Shown here one piece after another: positions 11,671 through 22,779 of a stretch of 64,000 nucleotides of DNA (its first letter is position 1; each line of letters starts with the position of its first letter). The DNA comes from Manihot esculenta. Its lineage: Eukaryota; Streptophyta; Magnoliopsida; Malpighiales; Euphorbiaceae. Location: positions 12,591,490 to 12,655,489 of the forward strand of contig NC_035173.2 of assembly GCF_001659605.2 (NCBI RefSeq). The letters are read 5' to 3'. A program made the translations under genes and the position numbers. Below the pieces are notes generated by a model. That model saw nothing but the letters and a program-made list of their open reading frames with translations. It made no database searches and had not been told where the DNA came from.

Positions 11671-11907
11671 CCTAGGTTCATATGGTCGGACCTAGAGTGT
11701 CGGGCTCATAGAAGTTATAGAAGGTCAAGCACAATAGGCAAAAATCATGTCCACTAGGATAGGATGTAGAGTCCTGTCTTGCTATGATTGTATGATATGC
11801 CATGATGATATGCTATGTGTGTAATGTAGCTGTGAGGTTCATGCTTGCCGACATGAACCATTTAATGCTGATGTTTATGTGATGTTTACTGCTCCTCAGA
11901 AAACAGG

Positions 11908-14900
11908 ATGAGAGGAACCCGTCGATCTGCACGATTGACTGGAATACCACCTCAGGACGAGGGCATTGATGCCCGTCCTTCAACATTGCCTAGGGCAATG
12001 TCAAGTAGGTCCAACAGGGACCGAGCAGTGAGAGACCCTAGAAGGTCTTTAGATCTGGGAAGAAGCAGATCAGTCAGAGGAACAGTGCAGGGAGGTATGT
12101 CAGAGGATATGGGGGATCAGATGGATGTTGATCAAAGGAGGGATGGCAGTTTGGGTGTCAGTATGTCAGAAGAGGGTATGGGAGAATCCCAAGGAGGCAC
12201 TCAAGCCTCGGGATTTGTTCAGCCACCTCACTATCCGCCCTACACCCAAAATCCCGGGTATTCGATGGGAGGTACATCGGATTACCCTAGTTTTAACCCC
12301 TACCCCACACAGATGCCATACCCACCATACTACCCACCATATCCACAGTACCCAGTATACCCACCTCCACCATACTATCCAAATCCAGCAAACCCCACTC
12401 CGGGGGATGCTGTACCTCCACCACCACCAGCACCTACATGCCCAGATACCCAGATACCTCAGCCTAGCTCATCTGGGGGAAGTAAAGCTAAAATGACAGA
12501 TTACATGAAGTTGGGTGCTCCCCAGTTTGAGTCAGGTGATGACCCGTTTGTGTATTTGGAGAAGGTCAAGATGATCACAGAGGAGATCGGAGCTGATGAT
12601 AGTAGAGCCATTCAGATGGCTGGTTTCACCTTGAAATGCAAAAAGGCCCGTGAGTGGTTCAAAAACTATGTGAAGCCGAGGGTGGATAGCCTATCGTGGG
12701 AAGAGTTCGCTAATGAATTTGCAGGATGGGCTTTCCCTGATAGTTCAAGAGAATTAAAGATGATAGAATTCGAGCAGTTGAGGCAAACCGATGACATGAG
12801 TGTAGACGAATATACTGACAGGTTTATGGAGTTGCTGCCTTTTGCTGGGCAAGACCTTAGCACAGACCAGAAGAAGTCGAGGAGGTATATCATGAAGCTC
12901 CATCCCAGGTATTCCTCCTTGGTACAGTCAGCAGATAGAGAGAGTTTTCACGCCATAGTAGACATGGCTAGGAGAATGGAGGCTAGTGCCATCGTTCAGG
13001 GGACAGTCAAACAGACAGTGGCACAAGCTTCTGGTTCTAAAACTCCGGGAGGGGGAAGGTTAGATCCCTCTACCTTGAGTGCAGCAGCTTCAGGCAGTAA
13101 GAGATGGGGTAAGCCCAAGGGTAAGAAGAATAAGTTTTGGAACAAGGTCAAGTCTAGTCTGGGGTTTGGCAGTGGTTCTAGTTCTGGGGCAGATAATGCA
13201 GCTTGTGCGAAGTGTGGTAGGCCACACAGGGGTTTATGCCGGTATGGAACGACGACCTGCTACAGATGTGGGCAAGAGGGGCATATGTCATGGCAATGTC
13301 CTAAAGCAGTTCCTATGGCACAGACACAGCAGACAGCTTCAGGAAGTGTGGCACAGCCAGTAGCTCCAGCTGCTACACAGGCCAGTGGCAGAGGCAGAGG
13401 GAGAGGGTCAGCCTCTTCTTCAGCAGGGTTCAGAGGTGAGGGTCCGTCAGCTCCAGCCAGGATCTTCACCATGACGCAGCAGGAGGCTAACACATCCAAC
13501 ACCGTGGTGTCAGGTAATCTCATCATTGGGTGTTCTGATGTGTATGCATTAATGGACCCGGGTGCATCTCACTCTTTTATTGCACCGAGAGCCGTTCAGA
13601 GGTTAGGATTGATGGTCTCTGGGTTAGAGTGTCCCCTATGGGTCAGTGGACCCAAGTGTGACCCGTCAGTGGCAGAGGCAGTCTGCCAATGTAGTCCAGT
13701 TTTTATAGAGGGAAGATGCTTGTCCGCCGACCTTGTGGTTCTAGATTTGACAGACTTTGACGTCATTCTAGGGATGGATTGGCTATCTACCCATGGTGCT
13801 ACCTTGGACTGCAAGGACAAGGTAGTTAAGTTCAGATGTCAGGATGGGTCAGAGGTCGTCTTCAGAGGAGACAAGAGGGGTACACCTAGAGGTCTAATCT
13901 CAGCTCTTCAGGCTCGTAGGTTGCTTAGGAGGGGATGTCAGGGGTTTCTAGCTCATGTGAGGGAGTTGGATAGTCTTGTTAGAGAGCCCGCCTCAGTGCC
14001 TGTGGTGAGTGAGTTCTTAGATGTTTTCCCAGACGAGCTGCCAGGGTTACCACCTGCTAGGGAGATAGAGTTCGAAATTGAGTTAATGCCTGGTACCAGA
14101 CCGGTCTCTATCCCTCCCTACAGGATGGCACCAGCTGAGATGAAAGAGTTGAAGGAACAGTTGCAAGAACTGGTGGACAAGGGTTTCATCCGACCGAGTA
14201 CCTCACCTTGGGGTGCTCCAGTACTCTTTGTGAAGAAAAAGGATGGATCCCTCAGGCTTTGTATCGACTACAGGCAGTTGAACAAAGTCACCATCAAGAA
14301 TAAGTACCCATTGCCAAGGATCGACGATCTATTCGACCAGCTAGCAGGAGCGGGTTGTTTCTCCAAAATAGATCTGAGATCCGGGTACCATCAGTTGAGA
14401 ATCAGAGAGGAGGACGTGCCAAAGACGGCCTTCAGGACCAGATATGGGCACTATGAGTTCCTTGTAATGCCGTTTGGGTTAACCAACGCCCCTGCAGCAT
14501 TCATGGACCTCATGAACAGAATATTCAGACCATACCTGGATCACTTCGTTATTGTCTTCATAGATGATATCCTAGTGTATTCCAGGAATGCAGAGGAGCA
14601 TGCCCATCATCTGAGGATAGTTTTGCAGACCTTGAGGGAACATGGCTTATATGCCAAGTTCTCCAAGTGTGAGTTCTGGTTAAGGAGCATATCATTCTTG
14701 GGGCATATAGTGTCAGAGAATGGAATAGAGGTAGACCCCAAGAAAGTAGAGGCTGTGACTAACTGGCCCAGACCCACTTCAGTGACAGAGATCAGAAGTT
14801 TCTTGGGTTTGGCTGGTTATTACAGGAGGTTCGTACAGGACTTCTCCAAAATTGCAGCTCCTTTAACCAGATTGACCAGAAAGAATCAGAGGTTCGAGTG

Positions 14901-16899
14901 GACCGATCGATGTGAGGAAAGCTTCGAAGAGCTCAAGAAGAGGTTGACTTCAGCACCAGTGTTAGCTCTGCCAACCAGCAATGAGGACTTCACAGTGTTC
15001 TGTGATGCATCCAGAGTAGGCTTGGGTTGTGTGTTGATGCAGAATGGTAGGGTGATCGCTTATGCTTCTAGACAGCTAAAGAGGCATGAGATGAATTACC
15101 CCACACACGATCTGGAGATGGCAGCGGTTATCTTTGCCCTCAAGATGTGGAGGCATTACCTCTATGGGGTAAAATGTGAGATCTTCACAGATCATAAGAG
15201 CCTGCAGCACATCTTGAGTCAGAGAGATTTGAACTTGAGGCAGAGGAGATGGGTGGAACTGCTCAGTGACTATGATTGTAAGATACAGTACCATCCGGGT
15301 AAGGCTAATGTAGTAGCTGATGCCTTAAGCCGGAAATCACTTGGCAGTCTATCCCACATCACGGCAGAGAGGAGACCGGTGGTGAAGGAATTTCATAAGC
15401 TCATTGAGGAAGGTCTACAGATGGAGTTGTCTGGTACAGGTGCTTTGATTGCACAGATGAAAGTAACACCCGTGTTTCTAGAGCAGGTAGCTCAGAAACA
15501 GCATGAGGACCCAGAGTTAGTGAAGATTGCCAGGACTGTTCAGTCAGGCAGAGACAGTGAGTTCAGATTTGACAGTAAGGGGATCCTCCGCTATGGGAAT
15601 AGACTATGTGTACCAGATGACATCGGGCTTAAAGGAGACATTATGAGGGAGGCTCATAATGCAAGATACAGCATTCACCCTGGAGCCACCAAGATGTATC
15701 AAGATCTGAAGAGGGGGTATTGGTGGCCAGCTATGAAGAGGGAAGTGGCACAATTCGTGTCAGCCTGCGAAATATGTCAGAGGGTGAAGCTGGAACATCA
15801 GAAGCCGGCTGGAATGCTTAACCCGCTACCTATTCCAGAATGGAAATGGGAGAACATAGCTATGGACTTTGTAGTGGGGTTACCGGCAACATCCAACAGA
15901 CTAGACTCCATATGGGTGATTGTGGACAGACTCACCAAATCTGCTCACTTCATCCCAGTTAGGAGCAACTACTCTGTGGATAAGTTGGCGCAGGTGTATG
16001 TTGAGGAGATTGTCAGACTACATGGGGTCCCGGTATCTATAGTGTCAGATAGAGGGCCCCAGTTTACCTCCAGGTTTTGGCGGAGTCTGCAGAGTGCTAT
16101 GGGTACCAGGTTAGATTTCAGTACTGCCTTCCACCCTCAGACTGATGGACAGTCAGAGAGGACCATCCAGACCATAGAAGATATGCTCAGAATGTGTGTG
16201 CTAGATTTTGGCGGTTCTTGGAAGCAACATCTACCTTTGGTGGAGTTTGCCTACAATAACAGCTATCATGCTAGCATAGGGATGGCTCCATATGAAGCTT
16301 TGTATGGGAGGAAGTGCAGGTCACCCGTTTGCTGGGAAGAGGTTGGAGAGAGGTCCTTAGCAGGGCCTGAGCTTGTTGAGATCACCAGCAGGGTGGTGCC
16401 CATTATCAGAGAAAGGATAAAGACTGCCACCAGCAGGCAGAAAAGTTATGCAGACATCCGCAGGAAACAGGTAGAGTTTCAGGAGGGGGATCTAGTATTG
16501 CTCAAGGTGTCTCCGATGAAAGGGGTGGTTCGATTTGGTAAGAAGGGTAAGCTAGCTCCGCGGTACATTGGACCCTTTGAGGTCCTGCAAAGGATTGGGA
16601 ATGTATCGTACAAGCTGGACTTGCCTGCTTCTATGGAGAGAATCCATCCGGTTTTCCATGTTTCCATGTTGAGGAAGTTCGTGTCAGATCCGAGCAAGGT
16701 TCTTAGCGAGCCTGATGTGGAGATCCAAGAGGATCTCACTTATGTTGAACAGCCAGTGCGGATTCTTGACACTCAGATCAGAAAGTTGAGGAACAAGGAA
16801 ATCCCGATGGTGAAAGTCCTTTGGAACCACCACAATTTGGAAGAATGCACTTGGGAGACCCGGGAGTCCATGCTCCAGCAGTACCCCCACCTCTTCTAA
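11908..16899 (+). CDS. Gag-Pol polyprotein of chromovirus, intact
   Basis: A single 1663-codon ORF encodes all proteins for retrotransposition. An acidic/Ser-rich N-terminus is followed by a Pro/Tyr-rich stretch (about residues 105-165) with PPHY, PPYY and PPPY, then Gag capsid-like sequence (about 195-360) and a zinc knuckle [14 protein letters not shown] (451-464). The protease has DPGASHSF at about 549, with Pro in the middle of the usual D-S/T-G triad. RT spans about 720-960 with FIDD near 883. RNase H has FCDAS, DLEMAA, FTDHKSL and VADALSR. Integrase has an HHCC zinc finger ending CEICQ and the DDE residues in WVIVDRL, SDRGPQF and SERTIQT. A chromodomain occupies about the last 55 residues, as used by this group to target heterochromatin. 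The ATG chosen is the first in frame after a TCAG acceptor-like site. No stop or frameshift breaks the ORF, and both LTRs are intact, so the copy may be competent. Confidence 0.95.
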   Translation: MRGTRRSARLTGIPPQDEGIDARPSTLPRAMSSRSNRDRAVRDPRRSLDLGRSRSVRGTVQGGMSEDMGDQMDVDQRRDGSLGVSMSEEGMGESQGGTQASGFVQPPHYPPYTQNPGYSMGGTSDYPSFNPYPTQMPYPPYYPPYPQYPVYPPPPYYPNPANPTPGDAVPPPPPAPTCPDTQIPQPSSSGGSKAKMTDYMKLGAPQFESGDDPFVYLEKVKMITEEIGADDSRAIQMAGFTLKCKKAREWFKNYVKPRVDSLSWEEFANEFAGWAFPDSSRELKMIEFEQLRQTDDMSVDEYTDRFMELLPFAGQDLSTDQKKSRRYIMKLHPRYSSLVQSADRESFHAIVDMARRMEASAIVQGTVKQTVAQASGSKTPGGGRLDPSTLSAAASGSKRWGKPKGKKNKFWNKVKSSLGFGSGSSSGADNAACAKCGRPHRGLCRYGTTTCYRCGQEGHMSWQCPKAVPMAQTQQTASGSVAQPVAPAATQASGRGRGRGSASSSAGFRGEGPSAPARIFTMTQQEANTSNTVVSGNLIIGCSDVYALMDPGASHSFIAPRAVQRLGLMVSGLECPLWVSGPKCDPSVAEAVCQCSPVFIEGRCLSADLVVLDLTDFDVILGMDWLSTHGATLDCKDKVVKFRCQDGSEVVFRGDKRGTPRGLISALQARRLLRRGCQGFLAHVRELDSLVREPASVPVVSEFLDVFPDELPGLPPAREIEFEIELMPGTRPVSIPPYRMAPAEMKELKEQLQELVDKGFIRPSTSPWGAPVLFVKKKDGSLRLCIDYRQLNKVTIKNKYPLPRIDDLFDQLAGAGCFSKIDLRSGYHQLRIREEDVPKTAFRTRYGHYEFLVMPFGLTNAPAAFMDLMNRIFRPYLDHFVIVFIDDILVYSRNAEEHAHHLRIVLQTLREHGLYAKFSKCEFWLRSISFLGHIVSENGIEVDPKKVEAVTNWPRPTSVTEIRSFLGLAGYYRRFVQDFSKIAAPLTRLTRKNQRFEWTDRCEESFEELKKRLTSAPVLALPTSNEDFTVFCDASRVGLGCVLMQNGRVIAYASRQLKRHEMNYPTHDLEMAAVIFALKMWRHYLYGVKCEIFTDHKSLQHILSQRDLNLRQRRWVELLSDYDCKIQYHPGKANVVADALSRKSLGSLSHITAERRPVVKEFHKLIEEGLQMELSGTGALIAQMKVTPVFLEQVAQKQHEDPELVKIARTVQSGRDSEFRFDSKGILRYGNRLCVPDDIGLKGDIMREAHNARYSIHPGATKMYQDLKRGYWWPAMKREVAQFVSACEICQRVKLEHQKPAGMLNPLPIPEWKWENIAMDFVVGLPATSNRLDSIWVIVDRLTKSAHFIPVRSNYSVDKLAQVYVEEIVRLHGVPVSIVSDRGPQFTSRFWRSLQSAMGTRLDFSTAFHPQTDGQSERTIQTIEDMLRMCVLDFGGSWKQHLPLVEFAYNNSYHASIGMAPYEALYGRKCRSPVCWEEVGERSLAGPELVEITSRVVPIIRERIKTATSRQKSYADIRRKQVEFQEGDLVLLKVSPMKGVVRFGKKGKLAPRYIGPFEVLQRIGNVSYKLDLPASMERIHPVFHVSMLRKFVSDPSKVLSEPDVEIQEDLTYVEQPVRILDTQIRKLRNKEIPMVKVLWNHHNLEECTWETRESMLQQYPHLF

Positions 16900-16974
16900 G
16901 GTTAGTTGAGATGTGTTCCATGTGCTATATGTGTGTATGTTATGTTTGTTTCGCTATGCATGTACTAGTTGAGG

Positions 16975-16994
16975 AACATTCGGGGACGAATGTT
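16975..16994 (+). other. Hairpin just upstream of polypurine tract
   Basis: AACATTCG, a GGGA loop and CGAATGTT form a perfect 8-bp stem with a 4-base loop, three bases before the polypurine tract. The same arms with loop AGGA occur in the non-autonomous element at 19511-19530, and a copy with one arm mutation is at 50214-50233. Function unknown; a role in plus-strand priming or RNA 3' processing is inference. Confidence 0.7.
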
Positions 16995-16997
16995 CTT

Positions 16998-17010
16998 AAG
17001 GGGGGGAGAA
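16998..17010 (+). other. Polypurine tract
   Basis: AAGGGGGGGAGAA abuts the first base of the 3' LTR, the standard position of the plus-strand primer. Confidence 0.92.
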
Positions 17011-19342
17011 TGTAATACCTGGCTAGACTCCGGTATCGGAATTCCTACCGTCCGGTGGAATTTGGGTGTCGGAAACCTCTAGAAGGGTAAAAGCATGTTT
17101 TTATAAAATGTTTTCATGTATTTTAATGTTTTAAGTATGATTTTAAATAAGTTTTTGCATGAAAATTCTTTAAGGAAAAACCCAGGTTCGGCCGCCGAAA
17201 CTCACTTTCGGCCGCCGAACATGCATGGACTTTGGGAGGCACGTTAGGCCCCCGAAAGTCTAAGTGAGGGAAGTGCAGGTTCGGCCGCCGAACCTTATGT
17301 TCGGCCGCCGAACATTTGCATGGATGCGGAGGCACATTCGGCCCCCGAACGTGGCCTGGCCAGCCACTATAAAAGGGTCCCCTTGGTCCGCACGGGCGAG
17401 CTTTTTCTCTCCCATTGTCGGCCAAGGTGAGTCTCCACCGTTCCTCCCTCGATCTTGAGTGTTTCCTCTAGATCTTTCATGGTTTTAACAAGTTTATAAC
17501 TTTGTTTTGAAGATTTGTGAGCTTTGAGCAAGTTTTGAGTGCTTGGAGGTTCAAAGAGCTTAATCTCTCCATCTCCAAGCTAGGATCGCTTTCCTCTCGT
17601 TTCTTCAAGAGGTAAGGGTCGATCTTGAACCCTTTTTATGTTTTAAACAAGTTTTAAGTAAGATCTATGGGTAGAAATGCATGTTAGGACATATGTTGAG
17701 TTTATGGGTTTTGATGATGTTTGAGCAATGTAGCTTGTTTTTGTGGGAATGAAGTGTTGTAGATGGGGTATATGCATGTTTGAGACCCCTAGGAACTTGT
17801 ATGTGTGTTTTGGTTGAGAAATATGCATGATTTATGGTTTTGGGAGGCAGGAGGTTCATTTGAACCAAGTTTCTGCCGTTTGGCAGAAACCAGGTTCGGC
17901 AGCCGAAGGGAGTTTCGGCCGCCGAACCCCTCTTGCGAAGGCAGCTTTCGGCTGCCGAAGGTGCCCCCGAAAAGAGACTTTCGTCTCTGTCTGGCACTTT
18001 CGGCCGCCGAAGGTGCCGCCGAACCTAGCTGAGTTTCGTCTCTGTCCAGGACTTTCGGCCGCCGAAGGTGCCGCCGAAGGTGCCCTGTTCAGCCATTTCA
18101 TGCATATTTTCTGTGATGTTTTCATGATGTTTTAGGGGGTTTTTGGGGGATATATTAGAGTTGTGTTTATATATGTTTGGTCCCTCATTGGAGTCCACCT
18201 GTGTAGGTTCGGACCCGAGGAACCGAGGACCCCAGCAGTGAGTGAGCTGCTTCAGTGTCTGGTCAGAGCTAACCAGAGGTGAGTGGAAACAAGCTTAATA
18301 TTTTAAATCAAGTAATTACATGTTTTGAGCATGCTTCACGCATCATGATGATATGAAATAGGATGATTGCATTAGTTCACGAATATGCTGCATTGCATTT
18401 TACTTTGTGGTTGTGGGTGAATGCTGTATGATCCAATTAGTCCACGAGACTTTATGTATGATATGACAGGAAGACCAGGACCCCATGCTACGGCCTGGCA
18501 CGAGGGTTTATATATGATATGACAGGAAGACCAGGACCCCATGCTACGGCCTGGCACGAGGGTTTATATATGATATGACAGGAAGACCAGGACCCCATGC
18601 TACGGCCTGGCACGAGGGTTTATATATGATATGACAGGAAGACCAGGACCCCATGCTACGGCCTGGCACGAGACTTAATATGTGTTATGACAGGAAGACC
18701 AGGACCCCATGCTACGGCCTGGCACGAGACTATGTTGGGACTAATTGGTGACAGGTTCACCCTTGATGTGAATTGTCTGTGATATGATGCATTTCATGAA
18801 AGCATGAACTTTAATATAATGTTTTTAGTTTCTGCTCACTGGGCTTTTAGCTCACCCCTCTCCCCTAACCCCCAGGTTTGCAGGTACGGGAGTGATAGAG
18901 AAGAAAAGAAGAGAAGAGTCATATGTATGTAATAGCTAGAGTATGTGGACATGACAAATGATAAGAATGTAATGTAATTATGTTGTTGAGGATAGAATTG
19001 TGCTTGACCATAGTATATGTTAATCCCTTGGTATGTACATGATCTTATTTTATGATGTATATGTGAACCAACTCAACACAGGATATATATTGCCCATTGA
19101 GGCTTTGATGAAATCCCACAGAGGGATTAATGTTTATGTATATGATGAATATAGTGCATGCACAGGTTGAGTTTGGTGAATGAAGAAAAAAAAAAAGGTT
19201 TTTAATTCTTATGTATGTTTGTTGATCATGTATGGGATTAAACAGGTAAACAGGATGTATGTAGGCTTGCTACGGGTTCCGGTGGCCTTAAGCCGACCTG
19301 AATCCTAGCGCCGGTAGCGGTCCGGATTTCCGGGGCGTTACA
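17011..19342 (+). repeat. 3' LTR of the intact chromovirus
   Basis: 2332 bp, nearly identical to 9324-11655. Differences found by eye are an extra G in a G run near 18147, one A fewer in the A run near 19190, and C instead of T in CTTAAGCCGACC near 19294. The TATA box is at 17368. Since the LTR promoter points rightwards, it could read into the older element's remaining 200 internal bases. Confidence 0.95.
18465..18744 (+). repeat. 56-bp tandem repeat, five units, in 3' LTR
   Basis: This is the same five-unit array as in the 5' LTR, at an offset of 7688 bases, with equal copy number. Equal copy number agrees with a very recent insertion. Confidence 0.93.
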
Positions 19343-19347
19343 AGTAT

Positions 19348-19547
19348 GATCTAGTGAGAGTTACAATGTGAAAGATAGAAGAGATGTGAAAGATAGAAGA
19401 GATATCAGTAGAGAAAAGATGACTAGAACAGGATAAGGATCAGAGTGCGCAGCGGAAGCTGTGGATTTCAGAATAGTTTGAGGTCTTGATTGTTTTAATT
19501 GTTTGTTTGTAACATTCGAGGACGAATGTTTTTAAAGGGAGGAAGAT
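19348..19547 (+). other. 3' end of the interior of the non-autonomous element
   Basis: This piece continues the interior interrupted at 9323. It contains no coding frame but keeps the hairpin AACATTCG-AGGA-CGAATGTT (19511-19530) and a purine tract AAAGGGAGGAAGAT (19534-19547) directly before the 3' LTR. A 16-base GTGAAAGATAGAAGAG-type direct repeat is near 19370-19400. Confidence 0.85.
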
Positions 19548-21845
19548 TGTAATACCCGGCTAGATCAGGCATCGGAATTCTTACCGTCTGGTGGAATTCG
19601 AGGATGTCGGAGCTTCTAGAAGGGTAAGACAATAGTTTTCTAAAATGTTTTAAGTGGTTTTACAGGTTTTGAATGAGTTTTGGATTGAGTTTTGAAGAGA
19701 AAAGACAATGGGGACTTTTGCCATGTTTGGCCGCCGAAGGTAATGTTCGGCCGCCGAAAGTGCTATAGATTCGGCTTCCGAAGGTCATGTTCGGCCCCCG
19801 AACGTTGCATGGTTTTGCATGCAGGTTTGGCAGCCGAAGGTGAGTCGGCCAGCCCTCTATATCAGCGCCTCCAGTCGGTGAAATGGATAGATTTCACTTT
19901 CCTTTCACTTCCTGAGGTGAGGCCACGTCTCCATGAGTCACTTGCTTGGTTTTATCAAAGTTTGTAAAGGTTTAAAGAGTTGTTTTGTGGTTTTGAAGGT
20001 TTAAAGGCAAAAAGAGAAGTTGTGAAGGTTGGAGAAGTTGAAGTTCATATCTTTCAGTTCAGATCGTTCAGCTTCTTGTTATCAAGAGGTAAGTGAAGAT
20101 TCTGAACTTCTTTTGATGATTTATAGAGGTGTTATGGAGGTTATGGGTAGAAATGCATATTTAGGGTCTTATGTATGTTTTTGGTGTTTTGATGATGAAA
20201 GTATGTTTATGTGTTATGTTTGTTGTTTTTGTTGGGGTTGTAAGTTAGTTTTGGACCCCTTTGTGCATATACTTGAGTATATGTGTGTTAGGAGTTGTGT
20301 TATGCATGTTGTGAGTGTTGGAATGGTGTGAGGAGCTAGGTGGTGCCCGAAACTGAGTTCTGGATGAACTCAGGTTCGGCAGCCGAAGGTGCATTCGGCC
20401 GCCGAACCCCTTGAGAGGTGGCTTTGGTTGCCACAGCTCACCCCCGAGAGTTTTGATATTCGACTCTGGAAGAAGGATTCGGCCGCCGAAGGTGCCGCCG
20501 AAGGTTAGAGACTTTCGTCTCTGGAGTGTGTTTCAGTCCCCGAACCTTGCCCCCGAAAGGGTTCGGCAGCCGAAAGTAGAGATTCGGCCGCCGAAGGTGC
20601 TTGAGTTTCGGCTCTGGAGAGGACATTCGGCCGCCGAACCTGCCGCCAAAAGTGTTCTGTCCAGCCTTCTTTTGCATGCTTTATGTGATTGTTCTAAGAG
20701 CTTTTAGAGGGGTTTTGGGAAGCTGTTTAAGAGGTGTTTATGAGTTGTTTAGAGTTTGTTTGACACCTCATTTGAGTCCATTTGTATAGGATTGGACCCG
20801 AGAGATCGAGGAGGTCACCAGTGGTAGGTGTTGCCGAGTCAGTTCAGTTTTCTGCTAGAGGAGCAGAGGTGAGTAGAATTAAACTTAATCGTTTATACTG
20901 AGAAAATGGAATGCTTTAGCATAGTTCATGCATCATGGATGCCATCTTATGTACTAGGGTGATTGCATTAGAATCACGAATATGGTGCATTGCATTATTT
21001 ATTGATAGTGGGGATTGGACCAAGGCGACATCAATAGCCCACGATCTGTCATGGTAGTGAAAATCCTGTGTGAGTTCCTTCGGGAATCGGGTGCCGACAG
21101 AGAGAGTTTTGAGGTCATGTCTAATCCGAGATGTGAAATGTTTGTGTTGTGCCACATTTCATGTACGTGTGTATTAATGAACTGTTTTCAGTGTTTCTAC
21201 TCACTGGGCTTTAGAAGCTCATCCCTTTCCCTTAATCCCAGTTTTGCAGGTTCAGAGTTAGCTAGGAAGTGAAGCAGTAGAGTATGGTTTAAAGGACTGC
21301 ATGTGTAATAGCTTAGTGTGGACATGATGTAAATTAAAGAGATATATGTAAAGGCATGTAATAGATAGTAAGTTAGTGTGTTATGGTTTAGAATGTGCTT
21401 TGCCTAGTGTTTGTTTATCCCTTGTGTATGCATGTATCCTGTTTTAAATTTCTTGATGAGAAATGAGTCAAACCAGGCTTAATAGCTGTTGTGTTGCGAA
21501 AACTCCAGTAAAATTGAACTGTGAGGGAAGATAGGGTTTGATTCCCTTGACCCGAGACCAGACCGTGAGGGAAGACCGGGTTTGAGTCCCGTGACTCTAT
21601 GGACAGAGTTACTGGTGTGAGCCCAGGGGGCTATTTCAGATTGGTATATCTGAATGTTTTTAGTTAAGTCTGGTAGTTTTACAGAAAAAAGTTTGAAAGG
21701 CTAGTAGTCGAGTCGGATCATGTATGGGATGATTGGAGTTCAGGTTAGGCTTGCTACGGGTTCTGGCGGCCTTAAGCCGATCTGGATCCTAGCGCCGAGC
21801 AGTTTGGGCCGTTACAGAGGGGTACCGGTTTCCAGGCTGTTACAG
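19548..21845 (+). repeat. 3' LTR of the non-autonomous element
   Basis: 2298 bp, partner of 4850-7145, starting TGTAATACCCGG and ending CAGGCTGTTACA. Many of the differences from the 5' copy are C/T or G/A changes in CpG-rich motifs, for example a motif reading GGCAGCTGAA in the 5' copy and GGCAGCCGAA here. Confidence 0.92.
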
Positions 21846-22779
21846 CCTGCCTCCACAGGCAGGTTCCGCGGCCGAAAGTCCTTTCGGCTGCCGAACCTGA
21901 GTTCTTCCAAAGGGCAGAACTCAGCCTCCAAAATGCACATTTGCCTCACAAACCATTGAACTCAAACACAACACTTCCACAACATGCATACACACATACA
22001 TAAGCTCCTAGGGGCCTCAAACTATCCTAAACCCCAACTACAACACATCAAGCATAAACAAACAACCCACATTGCTCAAAAACTCAACATAAACCCATAA
22101 ACTCAATAAAAATCTAAACATGCATTTCTACCCCATAAACTTTCATAAAACTCGTTTAAAACATAAAATGAGCTAAGGATCTACTCTTACCTCTTGGAAA
22201 ACGAGAGGAGAGGCGATCTAACTCGAAGATGGAGGAGATCTAGCTCCTTGGGTCTCCAAGCTCCAAAACTTGCTCAAAGCTCATAAATCTTCAAAAACCA
22301 AGCAAACACTTGTTAAAACTTGAAAGATTGGAGGAAAATCGTCAAAAACAACCATGGGAGAGCATGGACTCACCGTTGGCCGAAAATGGAGAGAAAACTC
22401 GCCCGTTTCGGTCATGGAGCCCTTATATAGGGGCTGGCCAGACCACTTTTGGCAGCCTAAAGTGCCTCCAAAACTCATGCAAGTTCGGCGGCCGAACATG
22501 AGGTTTGGCGGCCGAACCTGAACCACTTTCGGAAGCCTAACTTGCCCCCCTAAACTATCCAATATTCGGCGGCCGAACTTGAGGTTCGGCGGCCGAACTT
22601 GAAAATGCCTCCATGGTCTTTTTCATTTAAATTTCAATTTTTTTCTTACTTAAAATCATAAAACACATTAAAACATTTTATGAAAACATGATTTTACCCC
22701 TTTAGAGGTCTCCGACATCCGAGATCCCACCGGACGGTAGGAATTCCGATACTGGAGTCTAGCCGGGTATTACATAGTT

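Larger units (their letters stand above)
9740..11899 (+). other. Candidate leader intron(s) before gag-pol
   Basis: A near-consensus donor AAG|GTGAGT at 9740 and a polypyrimidine acceptor ending CTCCTCAG at 11899, eight bases before the Gag ATG, could remove the whole 2.16-kb leader with its many upstream ATGs. A second, shorter candidate is 10591-11187. In both places the AG-ending acceptor and the donors are present in the other LTR copies and families of this window. This is prediction only: splicing would also remove the primer site from such an RNA, so any spliced form would be a translation template rather than the genome. Confidence 0.4.
9324..19342 (+). mobile_element. Intact autonomous Ty3/gypsy chromovirus (Tekay/Del type)
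   Basis: A complete element of 10,019 bp with 5' LTR 9324-11655, primer site 11659-11670, one Gag-Pol ORF 11908-16899, polypurine tract 16998-17010 and 3' LTR 17011-19342. The target duplication is AGTAT (9319-9323 and 19343-19347). By eye the LTRs differ by one C/T substitution near the right end and one base in each of two homopolymer runs. With a rate of about 1.3e-8 per site per year (an assumed plant value) that means tens of thousands of years at most. The domain order and the C-terminal chromodomain place it among chromoviruses; the Tekay/Del assignment is from general resemblance, not a tree. Confidence 0.95.
4850..21845 (+). mobile_element. Non-autonomous chromovirus-like LTR element (middle level)
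   Basis: The element has LTRs at 4850-7145 and 19548-21845 and the target duplication GCCTG at 4845-4849 and 21846-21850. Its own internal DNA is 7146-9323 plus 19348-19547, about 2.4 kb. That contains only a Gag-like ORF and decayed protease and early-RT sequence; no RT core, RNase H or integrase is present. The two LTRs differ at about 41 positions by eye (about 1.8%, mostly transitions), so this insertion is clearly older than the element inside it. It keeps a tRNA-Met type primer site and a polypurine tract, so it could have been moved by enzymes of an autonomous relative. That last point is inference. Confidence 0.9.
3443..22774 (-). mobile_element. Solo chromovirus LTR (outer level of left nest)
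   Basis: Two pieces, 3443-4849 and 21851-22774, join into one minus-strand LTR of about 2331 bp that starts TGTAACGACC and ends GGGTATTACA. The 5-bp target duplication TAGTT lies directly outside both ends (3438-3442 and 22775-22779). No internal region or second LTR is attached, so this is a solo LTR left by LTR-LTR recombination. The interruption at 4849/21851 is the insertion of the element at 4850-21845. The same sequence is continuous across this point in the LTR at 1-1788, which confirms the join. Confidence 0.93.

Noticed and set aside
4850..21845. One giant LTR element of 17 kb
   Set aside because: The interior contains a complete element with its own LTR pair and the AGTAT duplication. 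Removing it leaves an ordinary ~7-kb element.
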